This document shows, in pieces, positions 42,909 to 51,956 of a stretch of DNA of 64,000 nucleotides (positions are counted from its first letter, which is position 1; each line of letters starts with the position of its first letter). This DNA is from Acidimicrobiales bacterium. Its GTDB lineage: Bacteria; Actinomycetota; Acidimicrobiia; Acidimicrobiales; Aldehydirespiratoraceae. The translations under genes and the position numbers were made by a program. The notes beneath the pieces were generated by a model that was given only the letters and a program-made list of their open reading frames with translations, was not told the DNA's origin and did no database searches. The stretch is from the NCBI GenBank assembly GCA_029263175.1, contig JAJCXZ010000049.1, positions 124,001 to 188,000 of the forward strand. Direction: 5' to 3'.

Positions 42909-43808
42909 ATGTGTGGAATCGTCGGACTGTTCTTGAAGACGGATCGCTACCGAGACCGACTCGGCGAGCTCACGGCGGTGATGCTGCACGAGATGCGGGA
43001 GCGGGGTCCTGACAGCGCCGGCTTCGCCGTCTACGACGAGGGTCGACCCGGGCGCACCCGGGTCACCGTTTTGGCCGAACGCTCGACCCCGGAGTGGGGG
43101 CAGGTCGCGGCGTCGCTCGAGGCGCAGCTCGGTGCCGCCGTCACGGTGCGATCCATCCGGGATCACGCCGTGTTCGAGACCGACGGCGATGGTCGCGCCG
43201 CTCGACAATGGTTGATCGATCACGGTCCCGATGTCGACGTGCTCAGCTACGGCAATCAGATCGAGCTCTACAAGTCGGTGGGTGACCCTGATCTGGTGGC
43301 CATCAACTACGACCTGGCCAGCCGCTCCGGCACCCACGCCATCGCCCACACCCGCATGGCCACCGAGTCGGCCGTCACCACCAACGGCTCACACCCGTTC
43401 GTGACAGGTGCCGACACCTGCCTCGTGCACAACGGCTCGTTCTCCAATCACAACCAGCTGCGTGAACGCCTGGTGCAGCGCGGTGAGTCGTTCCAAACCG
43501 AGAACGACACCGAAGTCGCCGCCGGCTATCTCTCGTGGCGCCTCCGTGAAGGCGACACCATCGAGCAGGCGCTCGAGCAGGCCCTTGTCGACCTCGACGG
43601 CTTCTACACGCTCGCCATCGGGATCGAGAGCGGCTTCGCCATCCTGCGTGACCCGATCTCGTGCAAGCCGGCGGTGGTGGCCGAGACCGACGACTGGGTC
43701 GCGATGTCATCGGAATACCGGGCGATTGCCCGGCTTCCGGGCGTGGAGCACGCAGAGGTCTTCGAGCCCGAGCCCTCGCGGATCTACACCTGGAGCCTCG
43801 CCTCATGA
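42909..43808 (+). CDS. Class II glutamine amidotransferase subunit (MgsA-like)
   Basis: A 299-residue Ntn-type amidotransferase beginning MCGIVGLF, so Cys2 becomes the N-terminal nucleophile after methionine removal. HTRMATESAVTTNGSHPF and VHNGSFSNHNQLRERL are the glutamine-site motifs. In N-methylglutamate synthase this subunit is MgsA and pairs with the GXGXG and FMN subunits encoded next. A glutamate-synthase-like role is the alternative. It is coupled to the following gene by an ATGA overlap. Confidence 0.82.
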   Translation: MCGIVGLFLKTDRYRDRLGELTAVMLHEMRERGPDSAGFAVYDEGRPGRTRVTVLAERSTPEWGQVAASLEAQLGAAVTVRSIRDHAVFETDGDGRAARQWLIDHGPDVDVLSYGNQIELYKSVGDPDLVAINYDLASRSGTHAIAHTRMATESAVTTNGSHPFVTGADTCLVHNGSFSNHNQLRERLVQRGESFQTENDTEVAAGYLSWRLREGDTIEQALEQALVDLDGFYTLAIGIESGFAILRDPISCKPAVVAETDDWVAMSSEYRAIARLPGVEHAEVFEPEPSRIYTWSLAS

Positions 43809-44506
43809 ACCCTGGTTCCGAGAGCACCATCCTTGACATGGAGATCACGACCCTGCGCGAGCTCAACGCCGCGCTGCATGAGGCCGACTCCGGCGACTTC
43901 GTCGTCCGCAATCCGCGTGGTGCCCATGCGGTGGCCGCCGGGATCAACTCCCCCGTGGCCGTCACTGTGGAAGGCTCCGTCGGCTACTACTGCGCCGGCA
44001 TGCACCAGGTCGGTCGCGTGCTGGTTCACGGCAACGCCAGCACCGGACTGGCCGAGAACATCATGTCCGGCGAAGTCCGAATCACCGGCAGCGCCACCAT
44101 GTCGGCCGGTGCGACCGGTCACGGCGGGCTGCTCGTGATCGAGGGCAACTCGGGTGCGCGCTGCGGGATCTCGATGAAGGGCGTCGACATCGTGGTGGGC
44201 GGCAACGTCGGCCACATGAGCGCCTTCATGGCCCAGGCCGGCTCACTTGTCGTTCTCGGCGACGCCGCCGACGATCTCGGTGACTCGATCTATGAGGCGC
44301 AGGTGTTCGTGCGCGGCGATGTGGCCTCGCTCGGCGCCGACTGCATCGAGAAGGAAGTGCGTCCCGAACACATCGAGATTGTCACCGGCTTGCTGGCCGC
44401 CTCGTCGATGCAGGCCGATCCTGCCGACTTCCGGCGCTACGGCTCGGCTCGTCAGCTCTACAACTTCCACGTGGACGATATTGATGCCGAGGTGGCAGCC
44501 CGATGA
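43805..44506 (+). CDS. GXGXG-domain subunit (MgsB-like)
   Basis: A 233-residue right-handed beta-helix protein of the glutamate synthase GXGXG/FwdC type: GNASTGLAENIMSGEVRITGSAT, GNSGARCGISMKGVDIVVGGNVGHMSAFM. It corresponds to the C-terminal alpha-subunit domain of glutamate synthase, here encoded alone as in MgsB. It presumably scaffolds ammonia or amine transfer between the flanking subunits. ATGA overlaps join it to both neighbours. Confidence 0.85.
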   Translation: MNPGSESTILDMEITTLRELNAALHEADSGDFVVRNPRGAHAVAAGINSPVAVTVEGSVGYYCAGMHQVGRVLVHGNASTGLAENIMSGEVRITGSATMSAGATGHGGLLVIEGNSGARCGISMKGVDIVVGGNVGHMSAFMAQAGSLVVLGDAADDLGDSIYEAQVFVRGDVASLGADCIEKEVRPEHIEIVTGLLAASSMQADPADFRRYGSARQLYNFHVDDIDAEVAAR

Positions 44507-45804
44507 GCAACGAGTCACACACGTTCGATCGCAGTGTCATCGCCGAGATCCACCGAGCCGCGAACACCGGCATCTATCGGATCCGCGGATTCGGGGCCAA
44601 GCGCAAACTCCCGACGCTCGACGAGCTCGTCTTCCTCGGTGCCTCGATGTCGCGCTACCCGCTCGAGGGCTACCGCGAGGCCTGCGGCACCGATGTGGTC
44701 ATCGGTGAAGGTCGCGCCGAGCGCCCGGTGCGGCTCGACATCCCGATCACCATCGCAGGAATGAGTTTCGGGTCGCTGTCGGCGCAGGCCAAGGAAGCGC
44801 TCGGCCGCGGGGCGAACGCGGCGGGAACTTCGACGACCACCGGTGATGGGGGCATGACCGCCGAGGAGCGCGAGCACTCATCCACACTCGTCTACCAATA
44901 CCTTCCCTCGCGTTACGGCATGAACCCGGACGATCTCCGCAAGGCCGATGCCATCGAAGTCGTGGTCGGGCAGGGCGCCAAGCCCGGTGGCGGCGGAATG
45001 CTTCTCGGTCAGAAGATCACCGAGCGCGTCGGCAAGATGCGTACGTTGCCCGAGGGCATCGATCAGCGTTCGGCGTGTCGGCACCCGGACTGGACCGGCC
45101 CCGACGATCTCGAGATCAAGATCATCGAACTCCGCGAGATCACCGGTTGGCAGGTGCCCGTGTACGTGAAGGTCGGGGCCGCTCGCCCGTACTACGACAC
45201 CGCACTCGCGGTGAAGGCCGGCGCCGACGCGATTGTCGTGGATGGCATGCAGGGCGGTACAGCGGCCACGCAGGACGTCTTCATCGAGCATGTCGGCATC
45301 CCGACGATCGCGGCCATTCCCGAAGCCGTTCGTGCGCTCAAGGAGCTCGGCGTGCACCGTGAGGTGAAGCTGATTGCGGCCGGCGGTATTCGGACGGGCG
45401 CCGATGTCGGCAAGGCCATCGCTCTCGGTGCCGATGCCGTCTCGATCGGCACCGCTGCACTGATCGCCATCGGTGACCAGAATCCAGCACTCGAAGCCGA
45501 GTACCAGGCGCTCGGCACATCGGCCGGATCGTGGGAGGACTACCAGGCCGGCACTGATCCTGCCGGCATCACGACCCAGGACCCGGCGCTCGCCGGTCGC
45601 CTCGACCCGGTGATCGCCGGTCGTCGTCTCGCCAACTATCTTCAGGTGCTCACGCTCGAGGTGCAGACGCTGGCCCGTGCCAACGGCAAATCCCACGTGC
45701 ACAACCTGGAGCCCGAAGATCTCGCCGCGCTGACGGTCGAGGCTGCCGCCATGGCCAAGGTGCCGTTGGCCGGCACGAACTGGATACCCGGCGTCACGGG
45801 CTGA
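44503..45804 (+). CDS. FMN-binding glutamate synthase-domain subunit (MgsC-like)
   Basis: A 433-residue protein equivalent to the FMN/Fe-S core of glutamate synthase: MSFGSLSAQAKEALGRGANAAG, TGDGGMTAEER, GQGAKPGGGGMLLGQKI and GGIRTGADVGKAIALGADAVSIGTAAL. In N-methylglutamate synthase this is MgsC, which forms N-methylglutamate from glutamate and methylamine-derived nitrogen. It ends by overlapping the convergent MFS gene by 11 bases. The three split subunits reproduce the domain order of a single glutamate synthase chain. Confidence 0.85.
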   Translation: MSNESHTFDRSVIAEIHRAANTGIYRIRGFGAKRKLPTLDELVFLGASMSRYPLEGYREACGTDVVIGEGRAERPVRLDIPITIAGMSFGSLSAQAKEALGRGANAAGTSTTTGDGGMTAEEREHSSTLVYQYLPSRYGMNPDDLRKADAIEVVVGQGAKPGGGGMLLGQKITERVGKMRTLPEGIDQRSACRHPDWTGPDDLEIKIIELREITGWQVPVYVKVGAARPYYDTALAVKAGADAIVVDGMQGGTAATQDVFIEHVGIPTIAAIPEAVRALKELGVHREVKLIAAGGIRTGADVGKAIALGADAVSIGTAALIAIGDQNPALEAEYQALGTSAGSWEDYQAGTDPAGITTQDPALAGRLDPVIAGRRLANYLQVLTLEVQTLARANGKSHVHNLEPEDLAALTVEAAAMAKVPLAGTNWIPGVTG

Positions 45805-46978
45805 TGGCAGGTCGGGTGCCTCGGAATCGGAGTGCACCGAGCATCACGACGGAGAAACTGAAGAGTCCGGTGGCGAGCCATGCAACCCCTTCCCCGTACC
45901 GGTCAAAGAGCAAGGCGGCCGGAAGCGCGGTGAGGGCAGCACCGAGAACTTCGATCGCGCCCATCAAGCCGAGTGCGGCGGCCTGACGGTCTTCGGGCAC
46001 CGAGCGGGAGACGGCGACCTGGGCGGCGGTGAAGCCATAAGCATCGGAGACACCGAAGAAGAGCATCATCACGGCCGGCCAGAACAGACCGGGCACGAGA
46101 CCGAGGAAGCTGCACGCCAGTGAGACGAGTCCGGTGCCTATCACCGCGACCTTTGGCGGCCCAACCCGGTCGGCAAAGCGACCGGCTCGCCGAGACAGGA
46201 GGAGAACCGGGAGTGAAATCAGCGTGAATGTGATCCCGACCTCCAGCGCCCCACCACCTCGATTCTGATACATGCCAGGGAGTACGGACTCCCAGGCTCC
46301 GATGATCGCGAAGTAGCCGCCGACGACCAGCAACGCTCCCTGTAGCCGGCGGGTGCGAAGAAGCGTGAGGGCCGACCGACCGCTGGTGTCGATTGCCCCG
46401 GCGTCCGCGGGAAGCCGAAGCACGAACGGGAGGAAGAGCACCATGCCGCCGGCAAAGGCGAAGAAGGGAGCGCGCACGCCGAAGGCTTCTGCGAGGCCGG
46501 CCGCCACGATCGGTCCGGCGAGGAAACCGCCAACCTCACCCACGATGAGGCGGCCCAGGTTTTCGCCCACCTTCTTCGGGTCGAGCACGGTGGCGGCCCG
46601 CCTGAGTCCAGGCAGTGCGAGTCCCCCGGCGAATCCCAGCATGCCCCGGGCGATGAACCACCACGTCATCTCGTCGACCAGTCCCATGATCAGGAGGGAG
46701 ACCGCTGAGAGGGCGACGCCAACGCTCGCCATGAGTCGCCCGTGGCCGCGATCGGCATAGCGGGCGAGTGTTATCTGGGAGATGAACGCCGCCGCGAAGC
46801 CGGCGGTGACGATGATGCCGATCTCGGAATCGCGGAAACCGAGCTCGTCGCGCAATTCCCCGAGCACCGCGACAATGCCCGCGATCGATGCCGAGATGAC
46901 CCCCATGACGATCTGGAACGGGAGAAGGCTCGGGGTCGATTTGCGCTCAGCTGATGCGGGCTCGCCGCGATCGATCAT
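45794..46978 (-). CDS. Major facilitator superfamily transporter
   Basis: A 394-residue MFS permease. ATG 46978 follows a non-protein-like upstream stretch. The cytoplasmic loop LARYADRGHGRLMASVGVAL and its second-half counterpart SRRAGRFADRVGPPKVAVIG mark the two halves. It lies 7 bases after the thiolase stop on the same strand and may be cotranscribed with the TetR/ligase/thiolase operon. Substrate is unknown. Confidence 0.82.
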   Translation of the reverse strand: MIDRGEPASAERKSTPSLLPFQIVMGVISASIAGIVAVLGELRDELGFRDSEIGIIVTAGFAAAFISQITLARYADRGHGRLMASVGVALSAVSLLIMGLVDEMTWWFIARGMLGFAGGLALPGLRRAATVLDPKKVGENLGRLIVGEVGGFLAGPIVAAGLAEAFGVRAPFFAFAGGMVLFLPFVLRLPADAGAIDTSGRSALTLLRTRRLQGALLVVGGYFAIIGAWESVLPGMYQNRGGGALEVGITFTLISLPVLLLSRRAGRFADRVGPPKVAVIGTGLVSLACSFLGLVPGLFWPAVMMLFFGVSDAYGFTAAQVAVSRSVPEDRQAAALGLMGAIEVLGAALTALPAALLFDRYGEGVAWLATGLFSFSVVMLGALRFRGTRPAISP

Positions 46979-46985
46979 GCGCCGC

Positions 46986-48245
46986 CTAGTCGACCGATTC
47001 GACGATGAAGCTCGCAGTTGTTGCCGTGCTGCCGCCGATGTTGAGCGTGGCCGCACGACGGGCACCCGCGACCTGGTAGTCGCCGGCGGTACCGGTGACC
47101 TGCTTCAACGCGTCGACGAGCATCCGAGCACCGGTGGCGCCGACGGGGTGGCCGCCGCCGATGAGTCCGCCGCTGGGGTTGACCGGGATCGACCCGTCGC
47201 GCTCGAGACGACCGTCCTCAACGGCCTTCCAGCTCTCGCCGGGAGCGGTGATGCCGAAGTGATCGATGGCCATGTATTCCGACGGCGTTTGGCAGTCGTG
47301 CGTTTCGATCAGGTCGATGTCGCCGACCCCGCTGATCCCGGCCCGGGCCATGGCGTCGGTGATCGCCTCGCGAACGTGGGGCATCACATACTCGCTGTCG
47401 CTCCCCCGATCGAACTTCTGGCTGATGGGCAGCCCCACGGTGCGATGGCCCCAACCCGCGATCTTCGCCTTCCCTCTTCCAATGCCACCGCGTCCTCTTC
47501 CAACGCTGCCGCGCTCGGCCAGCCAGCGGTCGGACACCAGCACCACGCCGGCGGCGCCATCGGTGATCTGGGTGACGTCGTTGCGGCGGAGACGGCCGTA
47601 CACAACCGGGTTCGCATGGTCGTCGGCCGCGAACGACTCGGGCGTGTACTTCCACAGTCGGGTCTGGGCGTTGGGGTTGTCTTGGGCATTGCGGAGGTTG
47701 ATCTCGCCGATCGCCCGGAGGTGTTCCTCGTCCACGCCGAACCGACGGTCGTACTCATCGGCGATGCGGTCGAAGCAGTACGGCCAGAAGAACTCGACGC
47801 CGTCGGTTTCATGGCCGACCCACGCCGCCGCATTCTGCACGGCTGCCGCCTGCGCCCCGGGCATGTTCTTCTCCTGCTCGACGCCGATCACCAGCACGCA
47901 GTCGTAGCGGCCCGACTCGATCTCGGCCATCGCCGAAAGGGTGGCCATGGAGGCCGACGCACACGCAGCCTCGTGGCGCATGCTCGGGACGCCCCACAGT
48001 TCGGGGATCACCGTGGCAGGCATTGCGCCCATGTGACCCTGGCCGTTGTACAGCTGCCCGAACGCGTTGCCCACATGGATCGACTCGATGGCCTCAGGCC
48101 CGATGCCGGCATCGTCGAGGGTGGCCTCGATTGTCCGCTTGGTGAGGTCGGCGACGTCCTCGTCCTGCTTGGCGATGTTCTGGGCGAAATCGGTCTGGTG
48201 ACCACCGAGAATGGTGACGCTGCTGTTCGAGGGGGACTGGCTCAT
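46986..48245 (-). CDS. Thiolase-family protein (SCP2-thiolase-like)
   Basis: A 419-residue thiolase. The acylated nucleophile is Cys95 (RHEAACASASMA); the C-terminal His motif is GGLIGGGHPVGATGARM, with an HDCQTPSEYMAIDHFG segment. It would cleave 3-ketoacyl-CoA or condense acyl-CoAs. An odd low-complexity stretch, GSVGRGRGGIGRGKAK, is produced by an imperfect 21-bp duplication at 47472-47513. ATG 48245 overlaps the upstream ligase stop (ATGA), so it is part of the TetR-ligase-thiolase operon. Confidence 0.88.
   Translation of the reverse strand: MSQSPSNSSVTILGGHQTDFAQNIAKQDEDVADLTKRTIEATLDDAGIGPEAIESIHVGNAFGQLYNGQGHMGAMPATVIPELWGVPSMRHEAACASASMATLSAMAEIESGRYDCVLVIGVEQEKNMPGAQAAAVQNAAAWVGHETDGVEFFWPYCFDRIADEYDRRFGVDEEHLRAIGEINLRNAQDNPNAQTRLWKYTPESFAADDHANPVVYGRLRRNDVTQITDGAAGVVLVSDRWLAERGSVGRGRGGIGRGKAKIAGWGHRTVGLPISQKFDRGSDSEYVMPHVREAITDAMARAGISGVGDIDLIETHDCQTPSEYMAIDHFGITAPGESWKAVEDGRLERDGSIPVNPSGGLIGGGHPVGATGARMLVDALKQVTGTAGDYQVAGARRAATLNIGGSTATTASFIVESVD
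47472..47513. repeat. Imperfect 21-bp tandem duplication in the thiolase gene
   Basis: Two adjacent 21-bp copies (47472-47492 and 47493-47513) differ at only a few positions. They add a Gly/Arg-rich heptad repeat to the thiolase. The frame is preserved, so it is a neutral or loop-length change rather than a disruption. Confidence 0.75.
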
Positions 48246-49801
48246 GAGTGGCTCCAGAGTTCGCGGAGTTCGGGTTTCACGACCTTGCCCACCGGATTAC
48301 GGGGAAGGACGTCGATCAGTTCGAGGCGTTCGGGGTGCTTGTAGCTCGCCACTTCATGCTCGCGCATGATCGCGGTGATCTCTGCGAGCGTGGGTTGCGC
48401 ATCGGGCGCCGCCACGGCAAAGATGCCGAGCTTCTCGCCGAGATCGTGATCGGGGTAGCCGATCGCGGCGCACTCGACGATGCCGGGATGGCCGCTCACG
48501 ATGGCCTCGACCTCGGCGGCCGAAATGTTCATGCCGCCACGGATGATGATGTCTTTCGCTCGGTCGACGAACTGGAGCAGACGGGGCGGGCGGTCATCAC
48601 CCGTCAGCTGGAAGAGGTCGCCGGTGCGGTAGTAGCCCTCGTCGTCGAACTCTTCGCCCGTGGAGCCGATGTAGCCGTCGAACACGGTGATGCCGCGGAA
48701 GCGAAGTTCGCCGGTCTGGCCGACCTCGTTGATCACCTCGCCAGTCTCGAGATCGACGAGCCGAACCTCGACCCCCTCGCGCTCGGGCACGGGGAAGAAG
48801 CGGGCCCGTTCGGTGGGGTCGGGCACCTTCGCCATCGTGGACAGCAAGGCGGCCCCTTCGTTGGAGCCAAAAACATTGATGATCTCGATGTCTCGGTTCT
48901 GCCAGCCCGCGACCATCCACGGATCGAGGGGCGCCGAGCCCGATGAGATGGCGCGGATGTTGGACAGGTCGAGCGAGTCGAGCAGCGCGTCGTTGCCGAG
49001 CAACATGTTCAGTGCCGCTGGCGGCACGACGGTGTACGAGATCTTCTCGCTCTGCAGTTGGCCGAGGAAGACCTGCAGGTCGAGCGGGTGGTGCATCGCC
49101 ATGAACGCACCGGACTCGACCCAGGGCACGAGCATCCCGCCAATACCCGCCATGTTGACCACCGGGAACGGACACAAGATCTGATCGTCAGCAGTGATCC
49201 CGAGCTCTGCCACCTGAAACGCGGACGACGCCATCCACTGCGCATGTGTCCTCGGCACCCCCTTGGGCGTGCCGGTCGTCCCCGACGTCCAGCAAATCGT
49301 GGCCCGAGATGCCGCGTTTGCTCCGAGGTGTGCTGCATCCGGGTGGCCCCCGGCCCTGAGGTCGGCGATATCGACGACGTCGACGCCGTAGCTCTCGAAG
49401 GCCGTTCGGCAGCTGTCGACCTGATCGGGCCGGTCAGGTCGATCGGCGGTGATCATCAGGTGGAACTTGGCGGTCTCGACCCCGTGGTGGAGTTCGTGGC
49501 TTCGGTGTTGAACGGGGAAAGGAACCGCCACCGCGCCGAGGCGGAAGCAGGCGAGGATCAGAATCGGGAGCTCCACCACGTTGGGAAGCTGCATGGCGAC
49601 CGGCGTCCCCGGGCCGACGTCTTGTGCTGCAAGCGCTGCAGCCATGGCGTCGATCTCGGCATCGACCTCGGACCACGTGAGCCCGCGGGGCTCACCGCCG
49701 AGGATGTCGGCTCGGTTGGGCGCATCAGCCAGAGCGGGGAAGTCGGCTCGCGCGGCGACGGATCGCCGAACGAGTTCGTCGATGGTCTGTGGCTCGGTCA
49801 T
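48242..49801 (-). CDS. AMP-forming acyl-CoA ligase
   Basis: A 519-residue adenylate-forming ligase. The phosphate-binding loop is TICWTSGTTGTPKGVPRTH, followed by INVFGSNEGA, GYYRTGDLFQL, and the C-terminal KDIIIRGGMNISAAEVE and NPVGKVVKPEL with the catalytic lysine. It activates a carboxylic acid to its CoA thioester. ATG 49801 overlaps the TetR stop (ATGA) and its own stop overlaps the thiolase start, a tight three-gene operon. With the divergent cleavage oxygenase, it may activate an apocarotenoid- or stilbene-derived acid. Confidence 0.9.
   Translation of the reverse strand: MTEPQTIDELVRRSVAARADFPALADAPNRADILGGEPRGLTWSEVDAEIDAMAAALAAQDVGPGTPVAMQLPNVVELPILILACFRLGAVAVPFPVQHRSHELHHGVETAKFHLMITADRPDRPDQVDSCRTAFESYGVDVVDIADLRAGGHPDAAHLGANAASRATICWTSGTTGTPKGVPRTHAQWMASSAFQVAELGITADDQILCPFPVVNMAGIGGMLVPWVESGAFMAMHHPLDLQVFLGQLQSEKISYTVVPPAALNMLLGNDALLDSLDLSNIRAISSGSAPLDPWMVAGWQNRDIEIINVFGSNEGAALLSTMAKVPDPTERARFFPVPEREGVEVRLVDLETGEVINEVGQTGELRFRGITVFDGYIGSTGEEFDDEGYYRTGDLFQLTGDDRPPRLLQFVDRAKDIIIRGGMNISAAEVEAIVSGHPGIVECAAIGYPDHDLGEKLGIFAVAAPDAQPTLAEITAIMREHEVASYKHPERLELIDVLPRNPVGKVVKPELRELWSHS
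49314..49337. repeat. 24-bp inverted-repeat partner within the ligase gene
   Basis: The 24 bases here are the exact reverse complement of 51958-51981, about 2.6 kb away. In the ligase they encode part of DAAHLGANA. The other copy lies in the intergenic hairpin between the oxygenase and ileS. Confidence 0.85.
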
Positions 49802-50421
49802 GCTCGGTCTCCTTCTGGCGCGAGCATGCCAGAAATCCCACGGGCCAGCGCAGCCCGTTGTTCCGTCGCTTCTGGTCGCAGCGCCCGTGGATTGTTGATG
49901 CCCTGAGAGGCAATCATGAACGCCTCCGCGAGACCGGTCGGAGTGCCGGCGCGAATATGGCATGACCGCTGGAGGGTGGTGATTGCTAGATCGAGGTGGG
50001 TGAGCATGATCTCTTCGGCGCGACGGTAGGCGGCGCGCAGCGGTTGATGTTCGGGTAGACGGCTCAGCGCGGTGCGGAACACCAGCGATTCGACGCGGAA
50101 GAACTGGGCCTGCCACTCGACGAAGCCGGCGATGGTGGCGCGGAGGCCCACGTTGGTGAACCCGTCGACGTCGAGGCGATCGATCGACCCGTCGACGAGC
50201 TCGTCGAGCGTCTCTTCAAAGGCTGCCGTAAGGGCGTCGTCCTTCGTCCCGAAATGGCTATAGAAGGTGGCCGGCGAGCAACCGGCACCGGCGGCGACGG
50301 TGTCAGCGGTGAAGTGGCCGCTGCTGCGCAGATCGGATCGGACCGCGGCGATGAGCTCGGCCCGCGTGCGGCGACTACGAGCGGTCAAGGTCTGGCTTGT
50401 GCGCGGCGCTGCTGTCATCAT
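49798..50421 (-). CDS. TetR-family transcriptional regulator
   Basis: A 207-residue repressor. The N-terminal helix-turn-helix is FTADTVAAGAGCSPATFYSHFGTKDDALTAAF (about residues 37-68); the C-terminal ligand domain ends GINNPRALRPEATEQRA. It heads the ligase-thiolase operon (ATGA overlap) and is divergent from the carotenoid oxygenase, with a dyad in the 59-base gap. It probably represses both directions until an acyl-CoA or cleavage product binds. A second ATG three bases in (50418) is equally possible as the start. Confidence 0.88.
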   Translation of the reverse strand: MMTAAPRTSQTLTARSRRTRAELIAAVRSDLRSSGHFTADTVAAGAGCSPATFYSHFGTKDDALTAAFEETLDELVDGSIDRLDVDGFTNVGLRATIAGFVEWQAQFFRVESLVFRTALSRLPEHQPLRAAYRRAEEIMLTHLDLAITTLQRSCHIRAGTPTGLAEAFMIASQGINNPRALRPEATEQRAALARGISGMLAPEGDRA

Positions 50422-50436
50422 CGCTTTACATTGGCA

Positions 50437-50465
50437 CAGTTTCTGGAGTACTACTAGTAAAACTG
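50437..50465. promoter_or_regulatory. Candidate TetR operator
   Basis: CAGTTT (50437-50442) and AAACTG (50460-50465) are exact inverted arms around a 17-base centre that itself holds AGTACT. The site lies in the divergent gap and overlaps the likely -10 region of the oxygenase promoter (TTTACA at 50425-50430 as -35). Confidence 0.5.
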
Positions 50466-50480
50466 CTGAAGGAGTTCTGC

Positions 50481-51956
50481 GTGAAGATCGAGCTGTGCAA
50501 CACGGTCGAATCAGGGCTGCCCCCGGGGGACGACCATCCGTATCGCTCGGGCGCCTGGCGACCGCAGTACAACGAATACGATGCGTGGGACCTCGATGTC
50601 GAGGGCCAGATTCCCGACGATCTCGCGGGCGTGTACCTCCGCAACACCGAAACCGCGGTATTCGAGCCGATCAAGCGCTACCACCCGTTTGATGGCGACG
50701 GAATGCTCCACTCGATCGGGTTCGCGAACGGCGAGGCCAAGTACGCCAACCGCTTCGTGCGCACCGAAGGATTCCTTGCTGAACAGGAAGCAAAGGAGAG
50801 CCTGTGGGCCGGAATCACCGAGCATCCGTCGAATGCGAAGGCCGATCACGGCTGGGGCGCCCGCACGATGATGAAGGACAATGCGTCGACCGACGTGATC
50901 GTCCACCGCGGCGAGGCGCTGGCCAACTTCTACCAATGTGGCGAGCTCTACCGTCTCGACCCGCACACGCTCGAAACCAAGGGCACCACGAAGTGGAATG
51001 GTTGGTTCCCGCCCGAGGGCGTGTCGGCACATCCCCGGGTCGATGAGCACACGGGTGAACTGCTCTTCTTCAACTACGGTGCCGCCGCTCCATACATGCA
51101 CTACGGCGTGATCAGTGCCGAGGGCGAGCTCGTGACCTACATCGACATTCCGTTGCCGGGGCCTCGACTCCCGCACGACATGATGTACACCGAGAACTAC
51201 ACGATCCTCAACGATCTGCCGCTGTTCTGGGACCCCGAAGCGCTGGCCAATGGCTTCTACTCCAACGTCTTTCGGCGCGACATGCCGAGCAGGTTCGCAG
51301 TTGTGCCGCGCCACGGTTCGACCGACGACATTCAGTGGTTCGAATCCGATCCCACGTTCGTGCTGCATTGGATCAACGCGTATGAGGAGGGCAACGAGAT
51401 CGTCCTCGACGGCTTCTTCCAGCACAACCCGACTGCTCGTGGTGTTGATCGCAGCGCCAACGCAGATCCGCGGCTCAAGGGGTTCGAGACGCTCGACATG
51501 AATGTCCTGCAGGCCCGCTCCCATCGGTGGCGCTTCAACCTCGTCACTGGGGAGACCCAAGAGGAATCGTTGAGCGATCAGTGCCTCGAGTTCCCGATGA
51601 TCAACGGCCAACACTGGGGTCGCCCGTACCGCTACTCATACAACGCACGCTGCGCCCACGGTCTGTTCGCCTTCGACGGTCTGGTGAAGCACGATCTCGT
51701 CAACGGCACCGAGGAACTCTGGGAGGCGCCCGAGGGCACCTACGTCAGTGAGACGGTGGTCGCACCCAAGCTCGGCTCCACGGGTGAGGACGACGCCTAC
51801 CTGCTGACGTTCTCGTCCGACATCGTCAACGATGTCTCCCACTGCGAGGTCTTCGACGCCAGCGATCCGACAGCTGGCCCCATCGCCCGCGTCAAGCTGC
51901 CGGAACGCATCTCCAGCGGTACCCACGCCACTTGGGCCCCGGCCTCCCAGCTGTAG
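50481..51956 (+). CDS. Carotenoid oxygenase family (carotenoid/stilbene cleavage) protein
   Basis: A 491-residue seven-bladed propeller dioxygenase of the RPE65/lignostilbene family. Histidine-bearing motifs expected to bind Fe(II) are visible: HPFDGDGMLHS, GPRLPHDMMYTENY, FVLHWINAYEEG and the C-terminal SGTHATWAP. It cleaves a conjugated C=C bond, giving aldehydes. GTG 50481 with a GGAG site 8 bases upstream is the start; upstream residues are not protein-like. The divergent TetR-ligase-thiolase operon suggests the product enters CoA-dependent breakdown. Carotenoid versus stilbene substrate is open. Confidence 0.87.
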   Translation: MKIELCNTVESGLPPGDDHPYRSGAWRPQYNEYDAWDLDVEGQIPDDLAGVYLRNTETAVFEPIKRYHPFDGDGMLHSIGFANGEAKYANRFVRTEGFLAEQEAKESLWAGITEHPSNAKADHGWGARTMMKDNASTDVIVHRGEALANFYQCGELYRLDPHTLETKGTTKWNGWFPPEGVSAHPRVDEHTGELLFFNYGAAAPYMHYGVISAEGELVTYIDIPLPGPRLPHDMMYTENYTILNDLPLFWDPEALANGFYSNVFRRDMPSRFAVVPRHGSTDDIQWFESDPTFVLHWINAYEEGNEIVLDGFFQHNPTARGVDRSANADPRLKGFETLDMNVLQARSHRWRFNLVTGETQEESLSDQCLEFPMINGQHWGRPYRYSYNARCAHGLFAFDGLVKHDLVNGTEELWEAPEGTYVSETVVAPKLGSTGEDDAYLLTFSSDIVNDVSHCEVFDASDPTAGPIARVKLPERISSGTHATWAPASQL

